A stretch of 64,000 nucleotides of DNA from Phenylobacterium sp. J426 (GTDB taxonomy: Bacteria; Pseudomonadota; Alphaproteobacteria; Caulobacterales; Caulobacteraceae), in the NCBI RefSeq assembly GCF_024699945.1, contig NZ_JAJOMY010000001.1:1860001-1924000 (forward strand), given 5' to 3'. The translations under genes and the position numbers were made by a program. The notes under the pieces were generated by a model. The model made no database searches, had not been told where the DNA came from, and saw nothing but the letters and a program-made list of their open reading frames with translations. Of this stretch, positions 28,992-36,356 are shown piece after piece. The stretch's first letter is position 1, and each line of letters starts with the position of its first letter.

Positions 28992-29642
28992 ATGGAACGA
29001 CCCACGCCGCGTCCAACCGCCACGCGGACCTTGGCGCCGCAAGGCCATCCGCCGGGCATCTACGCCAGCAAGTTCCACTGGCCGCTGGCGGCGCGCATCG
29101 CCGAGCGGATCGGCAACGGCGAAAGCCTGCGCGCGATCTGCCGCATGGATGCGTCGATGCCGACCGAGAAGACGGTGTGGAACTGGCGCAAGGCGCACCC
29201 CGACTTCGACGAGTTGATGGAGATCGCCCAGGCGTTCGCCCGCGCCCGAAGCCTAGCGGCGCAGGAGGCGCGCGACGAGGCGAGGCGCGTCGCCAAGGCC
29301 GAGGTCCGGCAGGCGCGCGGCTTTCGCCCCTTCCCCACGTGGCCGAACGGCTATTCCGAGGATCTCGCCGACGCCATCTGCGAGCGCATCGCCGTCAACG
29401 AGCCGCTGACCCACATCTGCCGCGACCCGGCGATGCCTTGCGTGGGCACGGTCTACAACTGGCTGCGGCGCTACCTGGCCTTCGTGGCCCAGTACCGGCG
29501 GGCGAAGTCGTTCGGCCGGGAGCTGCTGGTGGACCGCGCGCGCGACATGATGGGCGCCGAGATCGGGTTGCGGCGGGGACGCAAGATGTTGCGGGCGATC
29601 GACCGGGAGATCGCCCGGCTCTCACCCAAGCGCTACGGCTGA
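28992..29642 (+). CDS. Terminase small-subunit-like DNA-binding protein
   Basis: A 216-residue basic protein with two similar halves, each with a helix-turn-helix-like module: residues ~22-60 (KFHWPLAARIAERIGNGESLRAICRMDASMPTEKTVWNWRKAHPDF) and ~110-150 (NGYSEDLADAICERIAVNEPLTHICRDPAMPCVGTVYNWLRRYLAF). Such pairs resemble phage terminase small subunits and the related stand-alone proteins of alphaproteobacterial chromosomes. No portal, large terminase or capsid gene is nearby, so it is not evidence of a prophage. It is divergent from the M50 protease gene, with a 10-bp direct repeat upstream. Role unknown. Confidence 0.7.
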   Translation: MERPTPRPTATRTLAPQGHPPGIYASKFHWPLAARIAERIGNGESLRAICRMDASMPTEKTVWNWRKAHPDFDELMEIAQAFARARSLAAQEARDEARRVAKAEVRQARGFRPFPTWPNGYSEDLADAICERIAVNEPLTHICRDPAMPCVGTVYNWLRRYLAFVAQYRRAKSFGRELLVDRARDMMGAEIGLRRGRKMLRAIDREIARLSPKRYG

Positions 29643-29729
29643 GCCCCAATTCGAGGGCGCCGGGGAAACGAACCCGCGCGGAAGCCATTTCTCTTCCGGT
29701 TGGAGTTCGACCATGCGGACGGAGCACGC

Positions 29730-30476
29730 ATGAACGACATACAGGCCACGCCTGTTCTTGGGCCCGATCCGGCGCTGCCGCGCGCGGTATCGGGCGACCT
29801 CGAGGAGATCTTCCGGTCCGCGCCGCGGATCGAGCCGGGTCGCACGGGCGGCCGGGTGCGCAGCATCGCGGCGGCCCGCGACGGCGCGCGCGAACGGCGG
29901 CCGGCGCGCATGGGCGCCCTGGCGGCGACCGCCCTCGTCGGTCTCGCCCTCGGCGCGGTGATCGCGCGGCCGGGCAAGGTGGCCCCGGAGGCCCAGGCGG
30001 AAGCGCCGCGGCCGCAGCAGGTTGCGAGGATCGACGTCCCGCCGGTCACGCCGCCGCCGGTTTCGGCCATCAGGCCCGAGGCCGCCACGCCGGCCGCCCA
30101 AGCCCTGCCCGCACCCACGCCCTCGGCCACGCCCCGGGCCCCCACGGTCGAGCGGGTGAAGGCGACCCAAACCGAACGCCGCGATCCCCCGCGCACCAAG
30201 GCGAAGGCGTCTTCCGGCGGAGGCTACCACTGCAACGGGATGACCCGGTCGGCCGAGGCGCGCTGCGCCTACCCGGCGGTGCTGGCGGCCGATCGCAACC
30301 TGCGCGCCGCCTACGACCGTGCGGTGCGGGCCGGCGTGCCGCGTCAGGAGCTGGTCAGCTACCGCAGCCGGTGGGCCAGCCTGCGGCACCGGGCCGACGA
30401 CCAGCCGGCGAAGGTGATCTACGGCTACCGCGCCATGGCGCGAGATCTCGACCGCCTGTCCGGGGCGCGCACGTGA
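29730..30476 (+). CDS. Membrane-anchored protein with LprI-like C-terminal domain
   Basis: A 248-residue protein. A hydrophobic helix (residues ~56-74, MGALAATALVGLALGAVIA) follows a charged N-terminal segment of ~55 residues; then a Pro/Ala/Thr-rich linker (~80-160). The last ~75 residues (YHCNGMTRSAEARCAYPAVLAADRNLRAAYDRAVRAG) match the LprI/DUF1311 pattern of two Cys, AE-ic, LA-ad and a Tyr/Ala repeat. LprI family members inhibit lysozyme or bind envelope components. No Sec cleavage site, so type II membrane topology with the domain in the periplasm is likely. GTGA overlap couples it to the phosphatase. Confidence 0.65.
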   Translation: MNDIQATPVLGPDPALPRAVSGDLEEIFRSAPRIEPGRTGGRVRSIAAARDGARERRPARMGALAATALVGLALGAVIARPGKVAPEAQAEAPRPQQVARIDVPPVTPPPVSAIRPEAATPAAQALPAPTPSATPRAPTVERVKATQTERRDPPRTKAKASSGGGYHCNGMTRSAEARCAYPAVLAADRNLRAAYDRAVRAGVPRQELVSYRSRWASLRHRADDQPAKVIYGYRAMARDLDRLSGART

Positions 30477-31234
30477 GCGCCACGACCGACGGCGAACTGG
30501 TCTATGCCGTGGGCGACGTCCACGGCTGCTACGACCTGATGAAGGCGCTGCTGGCGAAGATCGCGGCGGATTCCGCCGCGCGCGCCGAGGGGCGGCGGCC
30601 GATCCTGATCTTCCTGGGCGACTATGTGGACCGCGGGCCGCAGTCGGCCAAGGTGATCGAGGCGCTGATCTGGCTGAAGCGCCGGCCCGACCTGGAGGTC
30701 CGGCTGCTGAAGGGCAACCACGAGCAGGCGATGCTGGCCTTCCTGGACGCGCCGGAGGCGAACCGGGCCTGGCTGGACTGGGGCGGCGCCGAAACCCTGG
30801 CGGCCTACGGCGTCACCCCGCCCGCGCGCGGCGAGGATCCGCTGGCCGTGATCCAGGCCCGGGACGCCCTGCTGGAGCGGATGCCGGCCAGCCACCTGCT
30901 GCTGCTGCAACGGCTGGAGCTGATGGTGGCGGTGGGCGGCTACGCCTTTGTCCATGCCGGGGTTCGGCCTGGGGCGGCCCTTGCCCAGCAGACCGAGCAG
31001 GATCTGCTGTGGATCCGGGAGGGGTTCCTCGATGCGGCCGGTCCCCACGAGAAGGTGATCGTCCACGGGCACACCTGGCTCGACGAGCGGCCGCAGCTGA
31101 CCGAACACCGGCTGGGCATCGATACCGGCGCCTACCGCACCGGCGTGCTGACCGCGCTGCGTCTGGACGGCGCCGAGCGCGAATGCCTGCAGGTGGGCGA
31201 GGCGTGGGTGCGGAGCGAGGCGCAGCGATCCTGA
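30473..31234 (+). CDS. PPP-type metallophosphoesterase (serine/threonine protein phosphatase)
   Basis: A 253-residue calcineurin-like phosphatase. All metal and phosphate signatures are present: AVGDVHGCYDLM (GDxHG), FLGDYVDRGPQS (GDxVDRG), LLKGNHEQAM (GNHE), and the late HGHTWLDERP and IDTGAY histidine/aspartate motifs. This matches bacterial PrpA/Apa-like enzymes of the PPP family, acting on phosphoproteins or diadenosine polyphosphates. GTG at 30473 overlaps the previous stop. Confidence 0.92.
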   Translation: MSATTDGELVYAVGDVHGCYDLMKALLAKIAADSAARAEGRRPILIFLGDYVDRGPQSAKVIEALIWLKRRPDLEVRLLKGNHEQAMLAFLDAPEANRAWLDWGGAETLAAYGVTPPARGEDPLAVIQARDALLERMPASHLLLLQRLELMVAVGGYAFVHAGVRPGAALAQQTEQDLLWIREGFLDAAGPHEKVIVHGHTWLDERPQLTEHRLGIDTGAYRTGVLTALRLDGAERECLQVGEAWVRSEAQRS

Positions 31235-31265
31235 GCCCATTTCCCCTTGCAGGGGACGGCAAGCG

Positions 31266-31478
31266 CTAGTCGTTGCGGAAGTAGCCGTTCCAGTCGGGCT
31301 CGCCGCGCAGGCGGCGGATGACGCGCTGCAGGCGTGGCCGGGTGAGCACGAAGGCCAGCCAGGCCCCGCCGAGCGCCAGGCTGATCAGCGCGCTCTGGAA
31401 GACGAGATAGGACCCGGCCAGCAGCAGCAGGGTCGTCACCGCGCAGAAGGCAAGGGCTCTGACGTCGCGTGCACGCAT
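31266..31478 (-). CDS. Small two-helix membrane protein
   Basis: A 70-residue protein from ATG 31478 with two hydrophobic segments (residues ~8-30 and ~32-47) and a basic tail ending RRLRGEPDWNGYFRND. The end of the phosphatase gene is 31 bp away and convergent. No recognised domain. The ATG choice rests on a short hydrophobic signal and codon pattern; the longer open frame upstream is a shadow of the secreted protein gene on the other strand. Confidence 0.55.
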   Translation of the reverse strand: MRARDVRALAFCAVTTLLLLAGSYLVFQSALISLALGGAWLAFVLTRPRLQRVIRRLRGEPDWNGYFRND

Positions 31479-31646
31479 GCGGCTTCCCAATCCCCCTCCG
31501 GGCCCGGTCCCTCGGCCATTGTAACGTCGGAAGTCCGACAGTTGCTCCCGTGAAACACTCTGGCGATTGCGAGCAACGCCCAGGAATCGTAAGTTCGGTA
31601 TGAAAGCCGCACGGACACGCGGAAAAGACATTCGGGGAGCTGAAAC

Positions 31647-32807
31647 GTGAAACGCGCCGCCATCCTTCTCCTGGGCACGGCCCTCTGCGTCGCGCCGGTC
31701 GCGCTGACGGGCTCCATCGAGGCGGCCGCGCAAGCCAAGTCGACCGCCAAGGCGGCCTACAAGGCGCCGCGCAACGCCTTCGGCCAGCCGGACCTCTCGG
31801 GCTTCTGGACCAACAACACCATGACGCCGATGACCCGGCGCGCGAACTACGGCGACCGCCTCGTGTTCACGCCGGAAGAGGTGAAGCAGCTGGAGGCCCA
31901 GGCCGAGGCCGAGGTCGAGGAAGGCAACCAGCCGACCGATCCGAACGCGCCGGCCGAAGCGCGGCGCGAAAGCACCAACACCCGTCCCGAATTCGCGGCC
32001 GCCGGCGGCGACGTGGGCGGGTACGACCGCGGCTGGCTGGACCCGGGCCACAGCGTGATGCGGGTGAACGGCGAGCCGCGCACCTCGCTGCTGACCACGC
32101 CGAACGGGCAGTTCCCGCCGCGCAAGGCCGGCGCGCCGCCCGTGCCGGGCTTCGGTGGCGGCGGTCGCGGCGGCATGGGCTCGTTCGACAGCTACGAGAC
32201 CCGGTCGCTGGGCGAACGCTGCATCATCGGCTTCGGGCGCAACGGCGGCCCGCCGATGTTCCCGAACGGCTTCTACAACAACAACTACGAGTTCATCCAA
32301 ACGCCGGACACGGTGGTGATCCAGGTGGAGATGAACCACGACCTGCGCGTCATCCGGCTGAACGGCAAGCACCGCACCGATGGCGTGCGCCCCTACTTCG
32401 GCGACTCGATCGGCTGGTGGGAAGGCGACACCCTGGTCGTCGAGACCGTCAACATTCCGCGCAGCCAGCAGTTCGCCGGCTCGTGGGAGAACCTGAAGGT
32501 CACCGAGCGCTTCACCCGCGTGGGCGACAAGCGGATCCACTACCAGTTCACGGTCGACGACCCGACCATCTGGGAGAAGCCGTGGGGCGGCGAGTACGAA
32601 TTCGCGCCGCTGGCCGGCCGGATCTTCGAATACGCCTGCCACGAGGGGAACTACGCCCTGCCGGGCATTCTCGGCGGCGCCCGGGCCGAGGAGCAGGCGG
32701 CGGCCGAAGAGGCGGCCGCCAAGGCCAAGGCGGACGCCGCCAAGCCGGCCGCCAAGGGCAAGGGCAAGGCGGCCGAGGTCGCCAAGCCCGCCACCGCCGG
32801 GGAATAG
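31647..32807 (+). CDS. Secreted protein of unknown function
   Basis: A 386-residue protein with a Sec signal peptide (residues 1-~28, ILLLGTALCVAPVALTGSIEAAAQA). The mature part carries PRNAFGQPDLSGFWTNNTMTPMTRR, a long acidic segment, a Gly-rich turn (FGGGGRGGMGS) and a core with GERCIIGFGRNGGPPMFPNG, EFIQTPDTVVIQVEMNHDLRVIRLNGKHR and DSIGWWEGDTLVVETVNIP. I recognise this as a conserved uncharacterised secreted family in environmental Proteobacteria and Acidobacteria, but no activity can be assigned. The last ~45 residues are Ala/Lys-rich and probably disordered. A clear terminator follows. Confidence 0.75.
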   Translation: MKRAAILLLGTALCVAPVALTGSIEAAAQAKSTAKAAYKAPRNAFGQPDLSGFWTNNTMTPMTRRANYGDRLVFTPEEVKQLEAQAEAEVEEGNQPTDPNAPAEARRESTNTRPEFAAAGGDVGGYDRGWLDPGHSVMRVNGEPRTSLLTTPNGQFPPRKAGAPPVPGFGGGGRGGMGSFDSYETRSLGERCIIGFGRNGGPPMFPNGFYNNNYEFIQTPDTVVIQVEMNHDLRVIRLNGKHRTDGVRPYFGDSIGWWEGDTLVVETVNIPRSQQFAGSWENLKVTERFTRVGDKRIHYQFTVDDPTIWEKPWGGEYEFAPLAGRIFEYACHEGNYALPGILGGARAEEQAAAEEAAAKAKADAAKPAAKGKGKAAEVAKPATAGE

Positions 32808-32834
32808 CCTCCAGGCCGGAGGGACGGAATGCAG

Positions 32835-32866
32835 CGGCGGCCCTCCCGGGCCGCCGTTTTGCTTTT
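32835..32866 (+). terminator. Rho-independent terminator
   Basis: CGGCGGCCC (32835-32843) pairs perfectly with GGGCCGCCG (32848-32856) around a four-base loop, followed by TTTT, GC and TTTT. It ends the transcript of the secreted protein gene and abuts the stop of the convergent cyclophilin gene. Confidence 0.85.
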
Positions 32867-33500
32867 AGGGGGTCACACGGCGGACGGTGCGGATGCGCAC
32901 CGGCTTGACCAGCATCTCGCCCTTCATGGCGCCGACGCCGGCCTTGGGATCGACGGGCTGGCCCAGGATCTTCTGGGCGACGTCCAACCCTTCGGTCACG
33001 CGACCGAAGGCGGCGAAGCCCGGCGTCTTTTTCGGGTCCTTGGGATCGGCGTCGAGGTAGTCGTGATCGCCGATGACGATGAACCAGTCGGCCTGGGCGC
33101 TGCCGGGCGCGTGACGGCCCATGGAGATCGTGCCGGTGGTGTGCTTGATCCCCGTCTGGCTGTTGGGCTCGTGAGGCACCGGCGGCAGCACCTTCTTGGG
33201 ATCGTTCTGCAGGCCGCCCTGGACGACGCCGTAGTCGTTCGGCGCATAGTTGGGGGGCTTTGACGCCCGGTAGAACGTCGCGCCGTCGAAGAGCTGCCGG
33301 TCGACGTACTTGAGGTAGTTGGCGACCGTCCTGGGCGCCTTGTCGGCATAGAGCTCGACCACGATCGGACCCTCGGCAGTCTCGATGCGGACCTTGGGGT
33401 TGGCGGGCGCCGGAGCCGGTTGAACCGCCTCCTGGCCGGCGGCGGCGGTCGTGACGGCGAAGGCGGCGGCGAGGCCCAGCAGGGCGCGGCGGATCAGCAT
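32865..33500 (-). CDS. Cyclophilin-type peptidyl-prolyl cis-trans isomerase, secreted
   Basis: A 211-residue periplasmic PPIase. A signal peptide (residues 1-~22) precedes the cyclophilin domain: VRIETAEGPIVVELYADKAPRTVANYLKYV, FDGATFYRA, GTISMGRHAPGSAQADWFIVIGD and FAAFGRVTEGLDVAQKI. These contain the active-site Arg/Phe/Gln set, with the usual bacterial changes. It would speed proline isomerisation in envelope proteins. Only 9 bp separate it from the next upstream gene, so the two are probably cotranscribed. Confidence 0.9.
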   Translation of the reverse strand: MLIRRALLGLAAAFAVTTAAAGQEAVQPAPAPANPKVRIETAEGPIVVELYADKAPRTVANYLKYVDRQLFDGATFYRASKPPNYAPNDYGVVQGGLQNDPKKVLPPVPHEPNSQTGIKHTTGTISMGRHAPGSAQADWFIVIGDHDYLDADPKDPKKTPGFAAFGRVTEGLDVAQKILGQPVDPKAGVGAMKGEMLVKPVRIRTVRRVTP

Positions 33501-33509
33501 GGCGCGAGC

Positions 33510-34004
33510 TTAGGCCGGGCCGCGGCAGCGGACCAGGGTGTCGGTCTGGCTGACGGTCCGCAGCCGGCCGCCGATCCGCGCGACGCCGGCAATGCGCCAG
33601 GCGCAGCTTTCCCGGACCCGCCCCTCCGTGGTGACACGGGTGCGGACGAACGCGCGGAGCGCGGCCCCGCGCCCCGAGGCCGACAGGACGACGGCGCGGA
33701 CGTCGACCGTCTCGCGGACCTGCGACCGGGCGAGGGTGCGGGCGAGCTGGACACGCGCCTCCGCGAGGCTCGCCTGGCCGTACGGCACGACGGCGTTGTT
33801 CGACCCGAGCGCCTGCTGGGTGAACACCGCGCCCGGCGCGAAGGTCGCGGCATAGCCGTCGACATCGCCGGCGCCGAGCCGCTCGGCCTGGCGGGCGGCC
33901 AGCGTGCGGATCTCGGCGTCGGTGATCGTTTCGGCCGCCGCCGGCGCGGCCGCCAGGAGGGCGAGGCCCAGGATCAGGGGAAGCGGCTGCGGCATGCTGT
34001 CCAT
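33510..34004 (-). CDS. Secreted SnoaL/NTF2-like protein
   Basis: A 164-residue protein with a signal peptide (PLILGLALLAAAPAAA) and an NTF2-like cone fold: TDAEIRTLAARQAERLGAGDVDGYAATFAPGAVFTQQALGS then strands ending RVRESCAWRIAGVARIGGRLRTVSQTDTLVRC. Such domains (DUF4440/SnoaL) bind small hydrophobic molecules or act as isomerase-like modules. Two Cys (in SCAW and VRCRG) could form a disulphide in the periplasm. Function unknown; likely cotranscribed with the cyclophilin. Confidence 0.7.
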   Translation of the reverse strand: MDSMPQPLPLILGLALLAAAPAAAETITDAEIRTLAARQAERLGAGDVDGYAATFAPGAVFTQQALGSNNAVVPYGQASLAEARVQLARTLARSQVRETVDVRAVVLSASGRGAALRAFVRTRVTTEGRVRESCAWRIAGVARIGGRLRTVSQTDTLVRCRGPA

Positions 34005-34039
34005 ACGTATAACCCCAGGGTCGTCCGGCGGGCGCCGCC

Positions 34040-34171
34040 ATGAGAACCAAAGGTATGAACCGCCGCGCGCCCCTCGTCGCCGTGAAGCTCTCCGCCCTGG
34101 GCGTGGCCGTATGCCTGTGCGCCGGGTTCTGGGTGATGGTCGCCGTGGCCGTCCGCGAACTGCTGACCTAG
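34040..34171 (+). CDS. Very small single-helix membrane protein
   Basis: A 43-residue frame from ATG 34040, shorter than usual annotation cut-offs: basic N-terminus (MRTKGMNRRAP), one hydrophobic helix (LSALGVAVCLCAGFWVMVAVAV) and a short end RELLT. It lies divergent from the SnoaL gene, and its TAG is interlocked with the stop of the EcsC-like gene through CTAG at 34168-34171. Coding potential rests only on the clean basic-hydrophobic layout, so confidence is moderate. Confidence 0.5.
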   Translation: MRTKGMNRRAPLVAVKLSALGVAVCLCAGFWVMVAVAVRELLT

Positions 34172-34929
34172 CGCCGGGCGTCCTGGCGCGCCGCGAGCCA
34201 CCGCATCCGGTAGCCGTTCATCGCCGTCTCGCCCAGGCGCTGGGTGAGCCGCCAGTTGACCACCGCGCCCACCGGCGCGCCAATCACCGGGATCAGCTGG
34301 ACCATCTTCGCCAGGTCAATGTGGTCGCGGTATTCCTGCTGGAACGTGCGCCAATCGAAGTGGGCGAAGTCGACCGGATGGGCGCGGTCGTCCCAGCCCT
34401 CGAGGCCGTGGAACACCCGCGCGCGGTTGTCGGCGCTGGAGAAAGCCAGCTCGAACAGATGCAGGATGTAGAGGCGCTCGGCGAACGCCTCGCCGTCGTG
34501 GCCGTAGGCGGCGGCCAGGTCGAACAGCAGGCGGATCTTGATGGCCAGCAGCGCCGGGAAGTCGGCCAGCGCCAGCCAGAAGCCGCCCGCGCCGGCGACG
34601 CCGCCTTCCACCGCGGCGATCCTGCGATAGTTCTCGATGATCTCCAGGGCCCGGCGGTCGCGTTGCGCCAGGCTGGCGTCGGCCAGCGGCGGCCCGGCGA
34701 CCAGGTCCGCGCCCGTGAGGATGGTCCGGGTCATCCGCTGCATCACCTCGGTGACGGCGGCGTGGACCTTCTCCGGGGTGGCGCGGTTGATCCGCTGCTG
34801 GACGGCGCGGGCGCTCCTGGCCAGCGGCCCCGCCGGCTTCAGGACGCCGTCGCGCCAGTGGGCGACCTCCGCGGCCGCCCACGCCTCGTAGGCCGCCGGC
34901 GCGGCCTCGAAGGGCGGCGTCGCGGCCAC
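34168..34929 (-). CDS. EcsC family protein
   Basis: A 253-residue protein of the EcsC family, known from an ABC-transporter-linked protein in Bacillus but of unclear function. Key segments: [88 protein letters not shown] and AKMVQLIPVIGAPVGAVVNW, with two amphipathic or membrane-associated hydrophobic stretches. GTG at 34929 shares one base with the TAG of the small membrane gene upstream, a tight coupling. Stop interlocks with the convergent small gene. Confidence 0.8.
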   Translation of the reverse strand: MAATPPFEAAPAAYEAWAAAEVAHWRDGVLKPAGPLARSARAVQQRINRATPEKVHAAVTEVMQRMTRTILTGADLVAGPPLADASLAQRDRRALEIIENYRRIAAVEGGVAGAGGFWLALADFPALLAIKIRLLFDLAAAYGHDGEAFAERLYILHLFELAFSSADNRARVFHGLEGWDDRAHPVDFAHFDWRTFQQEYRDHIDLAKMVQLIPVIGAPVGAVVNWRLTQRLGETAMNGYRMRWLAARQDARR

Positions 34930-35072
34930 TAGGTGAGCGTCTGCAGGAGCCAGGCGGCGAGGCCCGTCACGACGCTGCCGACGAGCGCGCCGCGCACGAA
35001 GGCGCCGTTCCTGTCCCACCAGATCCTGCGGGCGCGCATGCGCTGCGCGCGATCGACCTTGCGTCTCTGCAT
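34929..35072 (-). CDS. Small membrane protein coupled to EcsC-like gene
   Basis: A 47-residue frame from ATG 35072 with a strong GGGGGAG site 7 bp upstream. A very basic N-terminus (MQRRKVDRAQRMRARRIWWDRN) is followed by a hydrophobic helix (GALVGSVVTGLAAWLL). The stop overlaps the GTG start of the EcsC-like gene by one base, so translation of the two is likely linked. No family recognised. Confidence 0.55.
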   Translation of the reverse strand: MQRRKVDRAQRMRARRIWWDRNGAFVRGALVGSVVTGLAAWLLQTLT

Positions 35073-35119
35073 CTTCGCTCCCCCGGGCGGGCTTTTTCTA
35101 GCTGGCCGACACCGCCAGG

Positions 35120-35144
35120 GGAACCTTGGCCGTCTCCAGGGGTT
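35120..35144 (+). promoter_or_regulatory. Candidate EcfG (general stress) promoter
   Basis: GGAAC at 35120-35124, 17 bases, then GTT at 35142-35144. This matches the alphaproteobacterial EcfG consensus GGAAC-N16/17-cGTT and lies 37 bp before the start of a small lipoprotein gene. The same arrangement occurs at 41962-41986. Confidence 0.6.
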
Positions 35145-35181
35145 CGGGTGCTCAAGGGAAATCCACAGCCGGGAGAAGTTC

Positions 35182-35424
35182 ATGCGGATGGCGCTCATCC
35201 TCGCCGCCGGTCTCATCAGCCTTACGGCCTGCGACCGCTCGCCCCAGAACGCCGACGGCGCGACCGCCGCGGGCGATCCGGGCACGGCGGCGGCGACGGG
35301 GACCGGCACGATGGCCGACACGGGCAACGACAACGCCGGGGCGGACATCGGCGGGGCCGGACAGCTGGCCGAGCCGGGCGGCGCGACCGACGCCGGCGAC
35401 GCCACCTCGCCGAAGAGCCGGTGA
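35182..35424 (+). CDS. Small lipoprotein
   Basis: An 80-residue lipoprotein from ATG 35182 with a GGGAGAAG site. The signal peptide ends in the lipobox LTAC (Cys17). The mature part is Gly/Ala/Asp-rich (ADGATAAGDPGTAAATGTGTMADTG) and probably unstructured. A candidate general-stress promoter lies upstream. A GTGA overlap joins it to the next gene. Small Gly/Ala/Asp-rich lipoproteins of this kind are common in this order, with unknown roles. Confidence 0.7.
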   Translation: MRMALILAAGLISLTACDRSPQNADGATAAGDPGTAAATGTGTMADTGNDNAGADIGGAGQLAEPGGATDAGDATSPKSR

Positions 35425-35645
35425 GCCTGCGGCTGCTGATCGCCGCCGGGCTGGTGCTGGGCGCGCCGCTGGCGGTCGGGGCCTGCGCCGGCTCGCGCGC
35501 CGCCGCGCCGGAGGAGGTCAAGGCCGTGGTGCTGGACGAAGGCTCGCGCCAGGCGGCCCAGGCGGTCGCCGCCCGCGAGGCCGACAGCAAGGAGGCCCTG
35601 GACGCCGCACCCGCGGCGGCGACCACGGAGTCGCCGCGCTTCTGA
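35421..35645 (+). CDS. Small lipoprotein, second in pair
   Basis: A 74-residue frame from GTG 35421 overlapping the previous stop (GTGA). It has a hydrophobic signal (LLIAAGLVLGAPLAV) and lipobox VGAC, then an Ala/Glu-rich helical segment (EEVKAVVLDEGSRQAAQAVAAREADSKEALDA). Translational coupling supports a real gene. Function unknown. Confidence 0.6.
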   Translation: MSLRLLIAAGLVLGAPLAVGACAGSRAAAPEEVKAVVLDEGSRQAAQAVAAREADSKEALDAAPAAATTESPRF

Positions 35646-35712
35646 TTTTGGGGTTGATCGTCGGGTTCCTGACTTTAGGTTCGGGGCCCTGCCGGTCGGG
35701 GGACGTTTCGAC

Positions 35713-36084
35713 TTGTCCGATAAACCTGAGCTGGCCGCCTTCGTACGCGAGCACATCCGCTCCGTCTGGGCCGTCGAGCTGCTTCTGCTGTTGAGACGCG
35801 ACGTCGACCGGCGCTGGTCGGCGGCCGAGCTCGTGCGCGAACTGCGGGCCTCGACCCCGCTGGTGAACGACAACCTGCAGCGTTTCGAGCGCAGCGGGCT
35901 GGTCGTGCGCGACGAGGACGACACCTGGCGGTATGCGCCGGCGATCCAGGTGCTGCACGACCTGGCGAACCAGCTGGAGGCCGCCTACCGCGAGCGGCCG
36001 GTGAGCATCATCAACATCATCGCGGCGCCGCCCGACCCCGTTCAGGGCCTCGCCGACGCGTTCAAGTTCCGGGGGGACAAGTGA
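35713..36084 (+). CDS. Winged-helix protein of unknown function
   Basis: A 123-residue protein starting at TTG 35713. Residues ~10-75 look like a winged helix: IRSVWAVELLLLLRRDVDRRWSAAELVRELRASTPLVNDNLQRFERSGLVVRDEDDTWRYAP (recognition helix around STPLVNDNLQRF). The end (IINIIAAPPDPVQGLADAFKFRGDK) precedes two coupled membrane proteins through an ATGA overlap. It likely senses or regulates something linked to those membrane proteins; a direct DNA target is not visible. Confidence 0.7.
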   Translation: MSDKPELAAFVREHIRSVWAVELLLLLRRDVDRRWSAAELVRELRASTPLVNDNLQRFERSGLVVRDEDDTWRYAPAIQVLHDLANQLEAAYRERPVSIINIIAAPPDPVQGLADAFKFRGDK

Positions 36085-36356
36085 TGGACGAGATGGGCGG
36101 AGCCCTGGTCTATTTCCTGTGCCTGCTGGCCAGCGCGCTGTGCGCCGGCCTGTTGCTGCGGTCGTGGCAGAAGAGCCGCTCGCGGCTGCTGCTGTGGACC
36201 GCCCTGGCCTTCGTGTGCCTGGCGCTGAACAACCTGTTCCTGGTGCTGGACATGGTCGTGTTCCCGGACGTGTTCCTGTGGCCGTGGCGGCAGGCGACGT
36301 CGCTCTCGGCCGTGGCGGTGCTGATCTACGGGTTCATCTGGGAGGCCGAGCAATGA
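36081..36356 (+). CDS. Small three-helix membrane protein (DUF5985-like), first copy
   Basis: A 91-residue membrane protein with three hydrophobic helices (residues ~8-26, ~33-54 and ~64-85): ALVYFLCLLASALCAGLLLRSW, LLLWTALAFVCLALNNLFLVLDMVVF, and ATSLSAVAVLIYGFIW. The asparagine pair in LNNLFL and the tryptophans fit the DUF5985 pattern. The paralogue follows in an ATGA overlap. Coupled to the winged-helix gene upstream. Confidence 0.72.
   Translation: MMDEMGGALVYFLCLLASALCAGLLLRSWQKSRSRLLLWTALAFVCLALNNLFLVLDMVVFPDVFLWPWRQATSLSAVAVLIYGFIWEAEQ

Noticed and set aside
28992..29642. Prophage remnant because of a terminase-like protein
   Set aside because: No other phage gene, integrase or attachment site nearby, and base composition is like its neighbours.
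28907..31234. A 775-codon plus frame joining the terminase-like region to the phosphatase
   Set aside because: Only its last ~250 codons are real (phosphatase from GTG 30473); the rest is out of frame with the real genes at 28992 and 29730.
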